Shown here: in pieces, positions 20,898 through 29,685 of the stretch
How the letters are laid out: the number at the start of each line of letters is the position of its first letter
How positions within the stretch are numbered: the first letter of the stretch is position 1
Position numbers and translations under genes: made by a program
Notes under the pieces: model-generated
The model's database searches: none
What the model was told of the DNA's origin: nothing
What the model saw: the letters and a program-made list of their open reading frames with translations, nothing else
From: an archaeon
GTDB taxonomy: Archaea; Thermoproteota; Nitrososphaeria; Nitrososphaerales; Gagatemarchaeaceae
Reading direction: 5' to 3'
Length of the DNA: 43,599 nucleotides
Assembly: GCA_021848045.1 (NCBI GenBank)
Contig: JAJZNC010000044.1
Location: 1-43,599, forward strand

Positions 20898-21827
20898 ATG
20901 AGGTCGACCTCGGGAGCTGCGGGGAAAGGGCCCAGCGCGCTTATCTTCGTGGCGATCCTCGTTGCCGCGTCCGCTCTCTCCTTCTCGGTCGCCATGTCGC
21001 CCTTCATTATCGTCTCCCACGACCCCTCGGCGCTCAGGCTCACGGCCTCCCTCAACTCGACCAGCATCCAGAGGAACGGCACCCTCGGGGTCACGGTCTC
21101 CGAGGCGAGCAGCCTGAGGGTCCCAGTAGAGCTACCCCTCGCGCGCGACTGGGCCGTCCAGAACCTCACGGCCGGCGTCTGCCCCGACCCCGCGGCGTAT
21201 CCGTTCGGGGTGGCGGTGTTCCAGGGGGTGTACGGCCGGGGAAACGCCTCCTCCGCGGTCGCCCTCCCGCTCATCCCTCCGGGCGGGCTCTACATGTGCG
21301 GTGCCGCCGGGCGAGGGGACTCGGCAAGGTTCCCCCCTCTTGCGGAGGTCACCCTGACCGACTCGTTCTCGGGATACTTCACCTCGGGCTACACCGAGCT
21401 CCCGGGAGGAGGGGCCTCGCCGGGGGTCTTCCACGCCTTCTCCCCCGGCCGCTACACGCTCGTCGCGGGCGACGAGTGGGGGCACTTGGTCTTCCTCTAC
21501 TTCCAGGTGGGGCAGGTGGCAGCGAGCCTGAAGGAGATAGTCCTATGCACCCTGGTCTGCGGCTACCCTCTCCCGAACCTCAGCGGGACGGTGAGCTTCC
21601 AGGCTCCCTCGCCGTTGCATAGCCTCGAGGTCTCCATCAACGGCACCTCCCAGGGGACGGTCACCTACCACGACCCCGCCATGGCCTCGGTCGATCTCGA
21701 GACGCAGTACGACTCCGGCCCTCCCGCCCCGCCCGTCGTCGCTCACGACCGCTACGTGCTCAGCTTCGTCCTGGTCTTCGACGACGGCTCCACGGTGACG
21801 TTGACCAAGGCGCTCGTGGGGGGCTAG
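20898..21827 (+). CDS. membrane-anchored extracellular protein of unknown function
   Basis: 309 aa, ATG start. One N-terminal helix (ALIFVAILVAASALSFSVAM) acts as signal anchor. The rest is beta-rich with sequons (NST, NGT, NLT, NAS, NLS) and four Cys, and has no C-terminal anchor. GC content and codon use match the core genome, so it lies outside the accessory region. It converges on argS with a 2-nt gap. No family recognised. Confidence 0.65.
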   Translation: MRSTSGAAGKGPSALIFVAILVAASALSFSVAMSPFIIVSHDPSALRLTASLNSTSIQRNGTLGVTVSEASSLRVPVELPLARDWAVQNLTAGVCPDPAAYPFGVAVFQGVYGRGNASSAVALPLIPPGGLYMCGAAGRGDSARFPPLAEVTLTDSFSGYFTSGYTELPGGGASPGVFHAFSPGRYTLVAGDEWGHLVFLYFQVGQVAASLKEIVLCTLVCGYPLPNLSGTVSFQAPSPLHSLEVSINGTSQGTVTYHDPAMASVDLETQYDSGPPAPPVVAHDRYVLSFVLVFDDGSTVTLTKALVGG

Positions 21828-21829
21828 GC

Positions 21830-23746
21830 CTATATCTCGTCCAGCGCCTCCATGCCCAGGAGCCCCAGGGCGTCCCTGAGGACCGCCCTGAAGGCCTGGA
21901 CCATCGCCAGCCTCGCCGACCTGAGCTCCTGGTCGGGCTCGCTGTTCACCTGGACCGCCTCGTAGAACTCGCTGAACGCCGAGGCGAGCGAGTGGGCGTA
22001 GGTGGCCACCTCCTTCGGGGACAGGTACCTCTCCGCCTCCAGCAGCGACTTGTCGTACGTCGAGATGAGCTTGATGAGGGCTACCTCCTTGGGGTGGACC
22101 AGCTTCCTGGCCGACCCCTCGCTGGTCCCCGGCCTGGCGACCCCTGACTTGGCCACGATCCTGCTCGCCCGGGCGTAGCTGTAGAGCAGGTACGGCCCGG
22201 TGTCCCCCTGGAGCCTCATGGCCGACTCGAGGTCGAACGCGATCATCTTGTCAGGGTCCTGCTTGACCAGCTCGAACCTGAACGCGGCGACCGCGAGCGC
22301 CTCCGCCACGTGCCCGACCCACCCCTCGTCCCTCTCGGGGCTCCTCTTCCTGGTCTCCAGCCGGGCCTTCTCCCTGAGGGCCTCGAGGACCTTGTCCACG
22401 TTGATGTAGATCCCTTTCCTGCCCTGCATGTGCACGAACTCCTTCTCGACCGTGAGGCCGAGGCTCTCGGCCGACGCCTTCGAGAGGGCGACCACCTCGT
22501 AGCCCCTGTGGAGGTACCGCTGGCTCCCGCCCCCCTCGAGCCTCTCGAGGACCCTCCCCACCACCTTCTGCAGCCGGCTCTGCTTCGAGTCGATGACCGA
22601 TATCGCGAGGTCGGCCCCGCCGAACCTCGGGTGGGCGGGTGGAGGCGCCCCCTGGGGCGCGCTGGCCGACGTCGTCCAGAGCACGGCCCCCCCCGGCTGC
22701 TCGGCGTACACCGCATAGGAGAACCTGTCTCTCACCAGGCCTATCTTCCAGGCGGCGTACGGGATGTCCTTGGCCACGTAGACCACCGTCCCGTCCGACC
22801 TCACCAGGACCTTGTCGTCCCCCAGCTCCTGGTCCTTGACGACCCAGCACCCAGCGTTCTCTCCCTGCGTCTCCAGGACCGCCACCCCTCTTCGCTTCAG
22901 CTCCTCGAAGACCTCGCCCCACATGCCTGTCCGCAGGATGTGCGACTCCCAGTTCAGGAGGTCGTACCTCGCGCCCAGCCTCCAGCACGTCTGCAGCTGG
23001 GCTGCGAGGATCTTTGAGACCACCCTCCCGGCGAACTCGGCGACCTCGCCCTCTCCGCGCTCTATCTCCCTGAGGACCAGTCGCTGCTTCTCCTTCAGCC
23101 CGGGGTCCTTCTCGTACTCCTGGTTGACCCTGGTGTATACCACGTCTCCACAGTACGAGTCGAACTTCACGCCCTCCGGCGCCTCCTCTGAGATCCCCAG
23201 GAACCGGAGCCCGACTATCACGTCGGCGACCTGGGCGCCCGAGTCGTCGATGTAGTTCAGGGCCTGGACGTCGTGGCCGAGCCGCCTCATCGTCCTCACC
23301 AGCGAGTCTCCGAGGACCAGGTTCCTGGCGTGCCCAATGTGGAGCGCCTTGTTCGGGTTGACGTTGGTGTGCTCGATCGCGATGCGCTTCCGGGCTGCAC
23401 TGACACCGAGGTCGACCTCCTGCCCGTCTCCGAGGGACGTCAGCATCTCGTGGGCGAACGCCCCCATCTCTATCCTGAAGTTCACGTAGCCCGAGGGGTG
23501 GGCCTCCACCCCTCCTACGAGGCGCCTCCGCGGCGCGGCCGCTATCGCCTCGGCCAGCTCCTTGGCGATGGTGCCTGGCGCCTTCCTGGCTTGCCTAGCC
23601 AGCCTCAGGCCCGCGGGACACGAGAGGTCGCCCAGCTCGGGGTTGGGGGGGCTGATGAGCTCCACCTCTGAGAGCTGGTAGCCGGTCTCCTTCGCGGCTT
23701 GCAGGAGCGACTCCCTGGCCTCGGACTCGAACTCCCGGAACTTCAA
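21830..23746 (-). CDS. argS: arginyl-tRNA synthetase
   Basis: 638 aa class I synthetase charging tRNA-Arg. The N-terminal Add1 domain is followed by the HIGH motif in NVNPNKALHIGHARNLVLGD and then YIDDSG. The KMSKS-like loop is degenerate (VHMQGRKGIYINVD), as in many archaeal ArgRS. The C-terminal DALR anticodon-binding domain begins near GPYLLYSYARASRI. The start is TTG 23746 (MKFREFESEARESLLQ). An A/T-rich TAGTTATG element is about 60 nt upstream. Ninety bp beyond the start lies a tRNA-Arg gene, transcribed divergently. Confidence 0.93.
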   Translation of the reverse strand: MKFREFESEARESLLQAAKETGYQLSEVELISPPNPELGDLSCPAGLRLARQARKAPGTIAKELAEAIAAAPRRRLVGGVEAHPSGYVNFRIEMGAFAHEMLTSLGDGQEVDLGVSAARKRIAIEHTNVNPNKALHIGHARNLVLGDSLVRTMRRLGHDVQALNYIDDSGAQVADVIVGLRFLGISEEAPEGVKFDSYCGDVVYTRVNQEYEKDPGLKEKQRLVLREIERGEGEVAEFAGRVVSKILAAQLQTCWRLGARYDLLNWESHILRTGMWGEVFEELKRRGVAVLETQGENAGCWVVKDQELGDDKVLVRSDGTVVYVAKDIPYAAWKIGLVRDRFSYAVYAEQPGGAVLWTTSASAPQGAPPPAHPRFGGADLAISVIDSKQSRLQKVVGRVLERLEGGGSQRYLHRGYEVVALSKASAESLGLTVEKEFVHMQGRKGIYINVDKVLEALREKARLETRKRSPERDEGWVGHVAEALAVAAFRFELVKQDPDKMIAFDLESAMRLQGDTGPYLLYSYARASRIVAKSGVARPGTSEGSARKLVHPKEVALIKLISTYDKSLLEAERYLSPKEVATYAHSLASAFSEFYEAVQVNSEPDQELRSARLAMVQAFRAVLRDALGLLGMEALDEI

Positions 23747-23835
23747 GCTCGGTGCGAGGTCCCGAGCGTCGTCTATTCAGTCTTCCCCCGCCGGCCCCAA
23801 GACATAACTAGACTTCGGAACATCGGGGGCGGAAC

Positions 23836-23911
23836 GGGCCCGTAGCCTAGCACGGATCAGGGCATCGGCCTCCGAAGCCGAGGGTCGAGAGTTCAAATCT
23901 CTCCGGGCCCG
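23836..23911 (+). tRNA. tRNA-Arg (anticodon CCG), CCA encoded
   Basis: 76 nt. Acceptor GGGCCCG pairs with CGGGCCC, discriminator G. Anticodon stem TCGGC/GCCGA closes loop CTCCGAA, so the anticodon is CCG. The T-arm is GAGAG-TTCAAAT-CTCTC. The bases 23912-23914 are CCA, so the 3' end is encoded here, unlike the other two tRNA genes. No intron. Confidence 0.92.
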
Positions 23912-23948
23912 CCACAAATCCCCCGTCCGGGGTGCCGCGCGCGGGGGC

Positions 23949-25532
23949 TCAGCGAGCCCTTCTGGCGACCGCGTAGGCCACGAGGGAGACGGCGACCACC
24001 AGGGTCAGGGCGAGGGCGAGGTAGTACTGCGAGCCAGCGGAGCCACCGGGTCCGTGCGAGGTCTGTGTTGGGCCCGCGAGGCTGGCCGTGGTCGAGGTGG
24101 AGCTGGAGCTGGAGGACGCCCTCGCGGTCGCGTTGGCCGCCAACGGAGGGCCCGCGACGAGGAATACCGAGGACGCGCTCCCGGTGTAGCCTGGGGCGGT
24201 CGCGGACGCCTTTATGACGTCCGTCTCGCCCGGGGGAGGGGCTGTGAAGTTCGCGGCGTAGACACCGGAGCCGTCGGTGGTCACGCTGAAGGGCGCGAAA
24301 GTCCCCAGGCTGTCCGATATCACGACCGTGGCGTTGGCCACGGCGTTCTGGGCCGGAGACCACATGTACGAGACCGACCCGCTCACCCAACCCACCTCCC
24401 CGGCCACCCTCTCGGCGGTCCCCGCCACGGGGTCGCTCGGGGACAGGATCTCGGAGACGCTCAGCTGCGTCTTCCCATTGTCCCTGACGAGGAGGGTGTT
24501 GGACCCTGCCCCCTGGCCTAGCCCCGTCCCGTTCGCGGTCGCGGTGAAGACGTCGAGGCCGCTGTCGTTGTAGACGAAGTATGCGGTGGTCGTGGCCAGT
24601 CCTGACGAGTCTGTGCTCTCCACCTTGCCGAAGAAGAGCGCACCGAGCGAGTCGGAGAAGGTGACGGGGACCCCGGCGACCGGGGTCCCTCCCGCCGTCA
24701 CCCTGGCCTGCAGGGTCGCGAACCCGAGGATGGTGGAGGCCGCCCCCTGGAGCACCGGTCCGACCGTGACCGTAAGCGACCCCTTGCCGTACCTGGCGGT
24801 CTGCACCAGGAGGGTCGACGTGCTCCCGTTGTAGAGGGGGGCTGCGGCGCTGACAGAGATCACGTCGGCTACCTGGGACGCAGGCTCGCCGAGGGTGAAG
24901 CTAGCGGAGTAGAACCCCAGGTAGTTGGTGGTGACGTTCAGGGGGAAGGCGGACCCTATAGCGTCCGATATCGTCACCGCCGCCTGCCCGACCCCCGTGA
25001 TCTTCCCGTTCCACGTGGTGGTCGAGCTCCACACGGTTCCGACGTACCCCTGGATGACCTCCGTGCTCCCGCCCGCGCTCCCGTCGTTGGTCACGCTCGC
25101 GGTGACCGTCAGCTGCTGGATGGAGATCGGGAACGAGTAGACGACGAGCTTTCCATTCGACGGCTGGTAGCCGTCGGCTGTCGCCGAGGCCACGATCGCG
25201 TCGTTGTGGGCGTTGGGGTTGATGAAGTCCGCCTGGGTTATGGCCACCCCGCTGGAGTTGGTCGAGACCGTCGCCGGAAGGAACGACGACTGGAAGCTGT
25301 CGGCGAAGCTCACGTTCGCCCCGACCACGGGCTGCCCTGCGCTCGTCACCGTCGCGGATACGACCATCAGGTCGAGGGCCGTGGTCTGGGGGGGCTGGTA
25401 TATCCTCACGCTCACCCCCATCGCGGGGAGGGGCGCCTGGCCTGCCGCGAGGGCCCCTGGGGTCTGGGACGCCTGCCCGACGGCGAGGATCACAAGGGCG
25501 AAGAGGACGAGGCTCGGACGCAAGTACCCCAA
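23949..25532 (-). CDS. surface protein with tandem Ig-like repeats and C-terminal anchor
   Basis: 527 aa. It has a signal peptide (residues 1-29, ending ALAAG) and four tandem Ig-like (invasin/Big-type) repeats of about 110 residues. Each contains a (V/A)xVTxxGxPVxGAxVxFxDSxG-style strand followed by TxxxGxYxAxF. A Ser/Thr stalk near residue 480 leads to one membrane helix ending VARRAR. Such proteins form rods projecting from the cell. The start ATG 25532 sits next to the divergent GH92 promoter. Possible roles are adhesion or S-layer display. Confidence 0.8.
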   Translation of the reverse strand: MGYLRPSLVLFALVILAVGQASQTPGALAAGQAPLPAMGVSVRIYQPPQTTALDLMVVSATVTSAGQPVVGANVSFADSFQSSFLPATVSTNSSGVAITQADFINPNAHNDAIVASATADGYQPSNGKLVVYSFPISIQQLTVTASVTNDGSAGGSTEVIQGYVGTVWSSTTTWNGKITGVGQAAVTISDAIGSAFPLNVTTNYLGFYSASFTLGEPASQVADVISVSAAAPLYNGSTSTLLVQTARYGKGSLTVTVGPVLQGAASTILGFATLQARVTAGGTPVAGVPVTFSDSLGALFFGKVESTDSSGLATTTAYFVYNDSGLDVFTATANGTGLGQGAGSNTLLVRDNGKTQLSVSEILSPSDPVAGTAERVAGEVGWVSGSVSYMWSPAQNAVANATVVISDSLGTFAPFSVTTDGSGVYAANFTAPPPGETDVIKASATAPGYTGSASSVFLVAGPPLAANATARASSSSSSTSTTASLAGPTQTSHGPGGSAGSQYYLALALTLVVAVSLVAYAVARRAR

Positions 25533-25591
25533 GGTTGGCCCTCGCCAACCCGGTCGCGATTTATCCGTTTCCCAGCGGCCCCATGCGAACC

Positions 25592-25599
25592 CTTATAGT
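25592..25599 (+). promoter_or_regulatory. TATA box for the GH92 gene
   Basis: CTTATAGT in GC-rich sequence, about 28 nt before TTG 25624. It supports a leaderless start at that TTG over the much longer open frame that overlaps the divergent surface-protein gene. Confidence 0.5.
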
Positions 25600-25623
25600 C
25601 GGAGGGAGCCCTCAGCGCTGACG

Positions 25624-27948
25624 TTGTTCCGCAGGGTCCGACGTCGGACCGCACTCGCCCTCGCGGCGCTGCTCGCAGCCCTCCTCGTGGGCGTCGCAGC
25701 GGAGCAGAGTTTCAGGACCGCCACTCCTCAGGCGCCCTACTCGCTTCCCCCTGCGTTCGCAGAGAGCTTCGGGGTCGCGGCCGCGCCATCGGTGAACCTC
25801 ACGCGCCTGGTCAACCCTTTCATCGGGACGAGCGACAGCGCGGGCCCGCTCGGCGCGGGCGACACCTTCCCGGGCGCCGACTATCCCATGGGGATGGTCC
25901 AGTGGAGCCCCGACACGGTCTCGAACCCCCCGGGGGGTTACGACTACAACGACACCACGATCAAGGACTTTAGCCTCACGCACTTCAGCGGGAGGGGCTG
26001 CCAGGTCTACCAGGACTTCCCATTCATGCCCTTCGTCGGCGAGGTGACCGTCTCCCCCGCGTCCGACCCCTCGGCGTACTACTCGGCCTTCTCGCACTCG
26101 ACGGAGAGCGCACGGCCGGGGTACTACCAGGTGCACCTGGACACCCCTAACGTGACGGTCCAGCTCTCGGCCACCCCGCACACCGGGGTCGGGGCGTTCA
26201 CCTATCCCGCCTCCACCCTCTCGACGATGCTGATCAACGCGGGAGGGAGCATCAACGGCAACTCGCACTCGGACGTCTCCATCGACCCCTCGAAGGGAGA
26301 GGTGACGGGCTCGGGGGAGAGCACCGTGGGCTGCGGGTCCAACCCCTACACCCTCTACTTCGCGGCAGAGTTCTCGCGCCCCTTCAAGAGCTACGGCGTC
26401 TGGGACGGGCCCACCCTCCTCCCGGCGGTCACCTCCGCAGACGGGCAGTACACCGGGGCGTACCTGACCTTCGACACGACCTCCCAGCCGCAGGTCGACG
26501 TCCAGGTCGGGATCTCGTTCGTGAGCGTTCGCAACGCCGAGCTCAACCTCCGCGCCGAGAGCGTCGGCTTCGACCTGGGGGCGGCCGCTGCGGCCACCGC
26601 CGACGCCTGGAACTCCCGGCTGAGCTCGGTCCTCATAGGCGGCGGCACGCAGGCGGAGCAGACCGTCTTCTACACCGCCCTCTACCACGTCTTCATCGAT
26701 CCCAACATATTCAGCGACGACAACGGGCAGTACCTCGGCTTCGACGGTCAGGTGCACACCCTCCCGAGCGGCCACGTCCAGTACGAGGACATCACGGGCT
26801 GGGACGGATACCGTACCTACTTCCGGCTCCTCGCCGTGCTTGACCCCTCGGCGATGAGCGACGTGGCCCAGTCGCTGGTCAACGACGCCCAGCAGGGGAA
26901 CGGGGCGCTCCCGAGGTGGGAGCAGGCCAACGCAGACTCCCACGGGATGAGCGGCGACGACGGGGACCCGGTGATCCAGGAGGCCTACGCGTTCGGGGCG
27001 ACCGACTTCAACACCTCGGGGGCGCTCCAGGCCATGATAGGCGGGCAGCCGGTGGAGAGGGAGGGCTACTCCTCCTACGCGTCCCTGGGGTACCTCCCCG
27101 CCGACAGGTACCCGGGCCTCTCGACCGCGTCCATCACGCTGGAGTACGCCAACGACGACTTCGCGATAGCGCAGTTCGCCCGGGCGCTGGGCGACACCGC
27201 GGTCTACCAGCAGTACCTCCAGCGCTCCGCGAGCTGGAAGAACCTCTTCAACACGACCTCCGGTTACATACAGCCGAGGCTCGCGAACGGGTCGTGGGCT
27301 CCGGGCTTCGTCCCGACCAGCGACTATGGGTTCCAGGAGGGGGACTCGGCCCAGTACACCTGGATGGTGACCTTCGACCTGAAAGACCTCTTCAGCATGA
27401 TGGGGGGGAACTCCACAGCGGTGCTCCGCCTCGACTCGTTCCTCCTGCAGCTCAACGCGGGGCCGACAGCCCCCTTCGCCTGGATGGGTGACGAGCCGAG
27501 CGTCGAGGTCCCCTGGGAGTACGACTTCGCCCAGGCACCCTCGCGGACCCAGGCGGTCGTGAGGACCCTCGAGACGCAGTACTGGACAGACTCGCCAGGG
27601 GGGCTCCTCGGGAACGACGACGGGGGCGAGATGTCTTCGTGGTACGTCTTCGCGGCGCTCGGGATATACCCTGAGATCACCGGGATCGGAGGGTTCGTGA
27701 TGGGGAGCCCGCTCTTCCCGACGGCGACCGTGCAGCTGGCGGGCGGGCGCCTGCTCCAGATAGACGCTACAGGAGCCTCGCCGTCCTCCCCCTACGTCCA
27801 GAGCCTCGAGGTGAACGGGAGCCCCACGACCAGCCTCTGGCTCCCCTGGAGCTCCGTACAAGGGGGTGCGACCCTCAACTTCACGCTCGGGCCAGACGCG
27901 TCCGGCTGGGGAAGCGCGCCGGGTGACGCACCTCCCTCGTTCCCCTGA
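25624..27948 (+). CDS. secreted GH92 alpha-mannosidase
   Basis: 774 aa exo-alpha-mannosidase of glycoside hydrolase family 92, Ca-dependent in known members. An N-terminal helix (TALALAALLAALLVGVAA) exports it. Family landmarks in order: LVNPFIGTS and GDTFPGADYPMGMVQWSPDT; YDYNDTTIKDFSLTHFSGRG; ITGWDGYRTYFRLLAVLDP; GALPRWEQANADSHGMSGDD; and near the C-terminus GGLLGNDDGGEMSSWYVFAA, which carries the acidic catalytic region. Substrates are probably alpha-mannose-capped N-glycans or mannans, for example fungal wall material. TTG 25624 is chosen from the TATA box and signal sequence. Confidence 0.9.
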   Translation: MFRRVRRRTALALAALLAALLVGVAAEQSFRTATPQAPYSLPPAFAESFGVAAAPSVNLTRLVNPFIGTSDSAGPLGAGDTFPGADYPMGMVQWSPDTVSNPPGGYDYNDTTIKDFSLTHFSGRGCQVYQDFPFMPFVGEVTVSPASDPSAYYSAFSHSTESARPGYYQVHLDTPNVTVQLSATPHTGVGAFTYPASTLSTMLINAGGSINGNSHSDVSIDPSKGEVTGSGESTVGCGSNPYTLYFAAEFSRPFKSYGVWDGPTLLPAVTSADGQYTGAYLTFDTTSQPQVDVQVGISFVSVRNAELNLRAESVGFDLGAAAAATADAWNSRLSSVLIGGGTQAEQTVFYTALYHVFIDPNIFSDDNGQYLGFDGQVHTLPSGHVQYEDITGWDGYRTYFRLLAVLDPSAMSDVAQSLVNDAQQGNGALPRWEQANADSHGMSGDDGDPVIQEAYAFGATDFNTSGALQAMIGGQPVEREGYSSYASLGYLPADRYPGLSTASITLEYANDDFAIAQFARALGDTAVYQQYLQRSASWKNLFNTTSGYIQPRLANGSWAPGFVPTSDYGFQEGDSAQYTWMVTFDLKDLFSMMGGNSTAVLRLDSFLLQLNAGPTAPFAWMGDEPSVEVPWEYDFAQAPSRTQAVVRTLETQYWTDSPGGLLGNDDGGEMSSWYVFAALGIYPEITGIGGFVMGSPLFPTATVQLAGGRLLQIDATGASPSSPYVQSLEVNGSPTTSLWLPWSSVQGGATLNFTLGPDASGWGSAPGDAPPSFP

Positions 27949-27992
27949 CGGCCACTCGCCTCCTTGCTCTTTGGCCCGGGCTTTCGCGCTAC

Positions 27993-28012
27993 CTATATCG
28001 AAATCGATATAG
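27993..28012. promoter_or_regulatory. palindromic operator of the PadR-ABC operon
   Basis: CTATATCGA-AA-TCGATATAG: perfect 9-bp arms around 2 bases. It lies just upstream of the TATA box TAAATATA (28014-28021), which is about 24 nt before GTG 28042. A dyad at this place is the expected binding site of the PadR dimer encoded next to it, which would block TBP/TFB. Confidence 0.65.
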
Positions 28013-28041
28013 CTAAATATACTGATAACTGACGCCCGACC

Positions 28042-28626
28042 GTGTCAGGACGCGCCCGCCGCCCCGCGCCGGACTCTCTCGAGCTGACGCCGCTGAAGGC
28101 CGCCCCCAGGGGCTTCCTCCTCCACTACATCCTCCACAGCCTCTCTGTCAAGCCGAAGCACGGCTATGAGATCCTCCAGGACATCGACAGCAAGACGGGC
28201 GGGGCGTGGAGGCCGGGGGTGGGGTCGGTCTATCCCATCCTCAAGAAGCTGAACGACCGCGGCTTCGTGAAGGCGGACGAGCAGCGGGAGGAGACGAGGA
28301 AGGTCTACTCGATAACCGACCGGGGCACCGAGCTGATGAAGTGCATGGGCGAGCAGTACGAGAGCGGCGCCCAGCGGTGGATGGCCATGAGGAAGCTCTA
28401 CTTCGACATGCTGGACCCGGCCGGCCTCAGCAGGATGTTCCTCGAGGGGTCGAGGAAGCAGTTCGAGATGACCCGGGAGCTCTTCGAGTCGAGGAAGGGC
28501 TCAATCTCGGGGAGCGACGCGCAGTTCATGCTCAGGGAGTACAGCGTCAACCTGGAAAGGCAGCTCGAATGGACCCAGACCCAGCTCAGGGGGCTGAGGG
28601 TCGGCCCCAGTCCCAGGCTCCGCTGA
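28042..28626 (+). CDS. PadR-family transcriptional repressor
   Basis: 194 aa. Residues about 28-100 form the PadR winged helix: LLHYILHSLSVKPKHGYEIL, then PGVGSVYPILKKLNDRGFVK and RKVYSITDRGTELM. The C-terminal part is a long helical dimerisation region. The start is GTG 28042, leaderless from the TATA box. The gene heads an operon with an ABC ATPase (21 nt downstream) and permease. It probably represses the operon through the palindrome at 27993 until a drug-like ligand binds. Confidence 0.87.
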   Translation: MSGRARRPAPDSLELTPLKAAPRGFLLHYILHSLSVKPKHGYEILQDIDSKTGGAWRPGVGSVYPILKKLNDRGFVKADEQREETRKVYSITDRGTELMKCMGEQYESGAQRWMAMRKLYFDMLDPAGLSRMFLEGSRKQFEMTRELFESRKGSISGSDAQFMLREYSVNLERQLEWTQTQLRGLRVGPSPRLR

Positions 28627-28646
28627 ACGGTGATGGTGAGGATCGA

Positions 28647-29681
28647 TTGACCGTCGAGGAGGGCGAGCGCGGGACCGGCGGCTCGGACTTCATAGTGAGG
28701 GTCGAGGGGCTCTCCAAGAGCTTCGGGCAGCAAAGGGCGGTGGACAACGTCAGCTTCGAGGTGAAGAAGGGGGAGATCTTCGGCTTCCTCGGGCCCAACG
28801 GCGCCGGAAAGAGCACCACGATCAACATGCTGACCACCCTCCTGCCGCTCACCTCCGGCCGCGCAGAGGTCTGCGGCTTCGACGTCCACAAGCACCCGAA
28901 CGAGGTGAGGGCGAGGGTCGGCGTAGTCCCCCAGGACTACACGGCGGACGAGGACATGACGGGCTACGAGAACATACTGCTGTGCGGCGACCTCTACGGG
29001 ATCCCGAGGAGCGACTCGACCCGCCACGCAAACGAGCTCCTCGAGCTCGTCGAGCTCCAGGACGCCGCCAAGAGGAAGGTTAGCACCTTCTCAGGAGGTA
29101 TGCGGAGGAGGCTCGAGCTCGCTTGCGGGCTGATCAACTACCCCAGTCTCCTCTTCCTCGACGAGCCCACCCTAGGCCTGGACGTCCAGACCCGGGCCGC
29201 GGTCTGGAAGTACATCGAGAGGCTGAAGGAGGACTACAGCATGACGCTCTTCCTCACCACGCACTACCTCGAGGAGGCGGACTCCCTGTGCGACCGCATC
29301 GCGATCATCGACCACGGGCACATCGTGAAGATAGGTACCCCTGAGGAGCTAAAGGCGAGCGTGGGCGGAGACGTAATCGTCGTCGGGGTCCGGGAGACCG
29401 AGCCCGACATCTCGGCGGACATCGCGAAGCTGAGCCTCGTCACGTCCGTCAGCAAGACGGGCGGAGAGTACCGGATAAAGTCCACCGCCGGCGACGAGGC
29501 CTCTCCCCAGGTGATCGACCTCACCCGGGCCAAGGGGCTGCACGTGACCAAGATCTCGCTAACCCGGCCTACCCTCGACGAGGCATACCTCGAGCTCACG
29601 GGGCGGACCCTGAGGGAGGAGGAGACCAACAAGTGGGCGATGATGAGCCAGAGGAGGACCATGTCCATGGCGAGGTCCTAG
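28647..29681 (+). CDS. DrrA-like ABC exporter ATPase
   Basis: 344 aa. Walker A GPNGAGKST, signature FSGGMRRR, Walker B LLFLDEPTLGLD, and H-loop LTTHYLEEAD are all present. A C-terminal accessory domain with LTRPTLDEAYLELTGRTLRE is typical of DrrA/CcmA-type drug or lipid exporters. Start TTG 28647 has GGTGAGG a few bases upstream; a longer frame overlaps padR. It is coupled with the permease 4 nt downstream. Expected to power efflux of hydrophobic compounds. Confidence 0.87.
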   Translation: MTVEEGERGTGGSDFIVRVEGLSKSFGQQRAVDNVSFEVKKGEIFGFLGPNGAGKSTTINMLTTLLPLTSGRAEVCGFDVHKHPNEVRARVGVVPQDYTADEDMTGYENILLCGDLYGIPRSDSTRHANELLELVELQDAAKRKVSTFSGGMRRRLELACGLINYPSLLFLDEPTLGLDVQTRAAVWKYIERLKEDYSMTLFLTTHYLEEADSLCDRIAIIDHGHIVKIGTPEELKASVGGDVIVVGVRETEPDISADIAKLSLVTSVSKTGGEYRIKSTAGDEASPQVIDLTRAKGLHVTKISLTRPTLDEAYLELTGRTLREEETNKWAMMSQRRTMSMARS

Positions 29682-29685
29682 GGGA

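Noticed and set aside
25612-27861. 749-codon open frame antisense to GH92
   Set aside because: High GC content leaves antisense frames open by composition. The translation is Arg/Gly/Val-rich with no domain, while the plus strand has unmistakable GH92 motifs.
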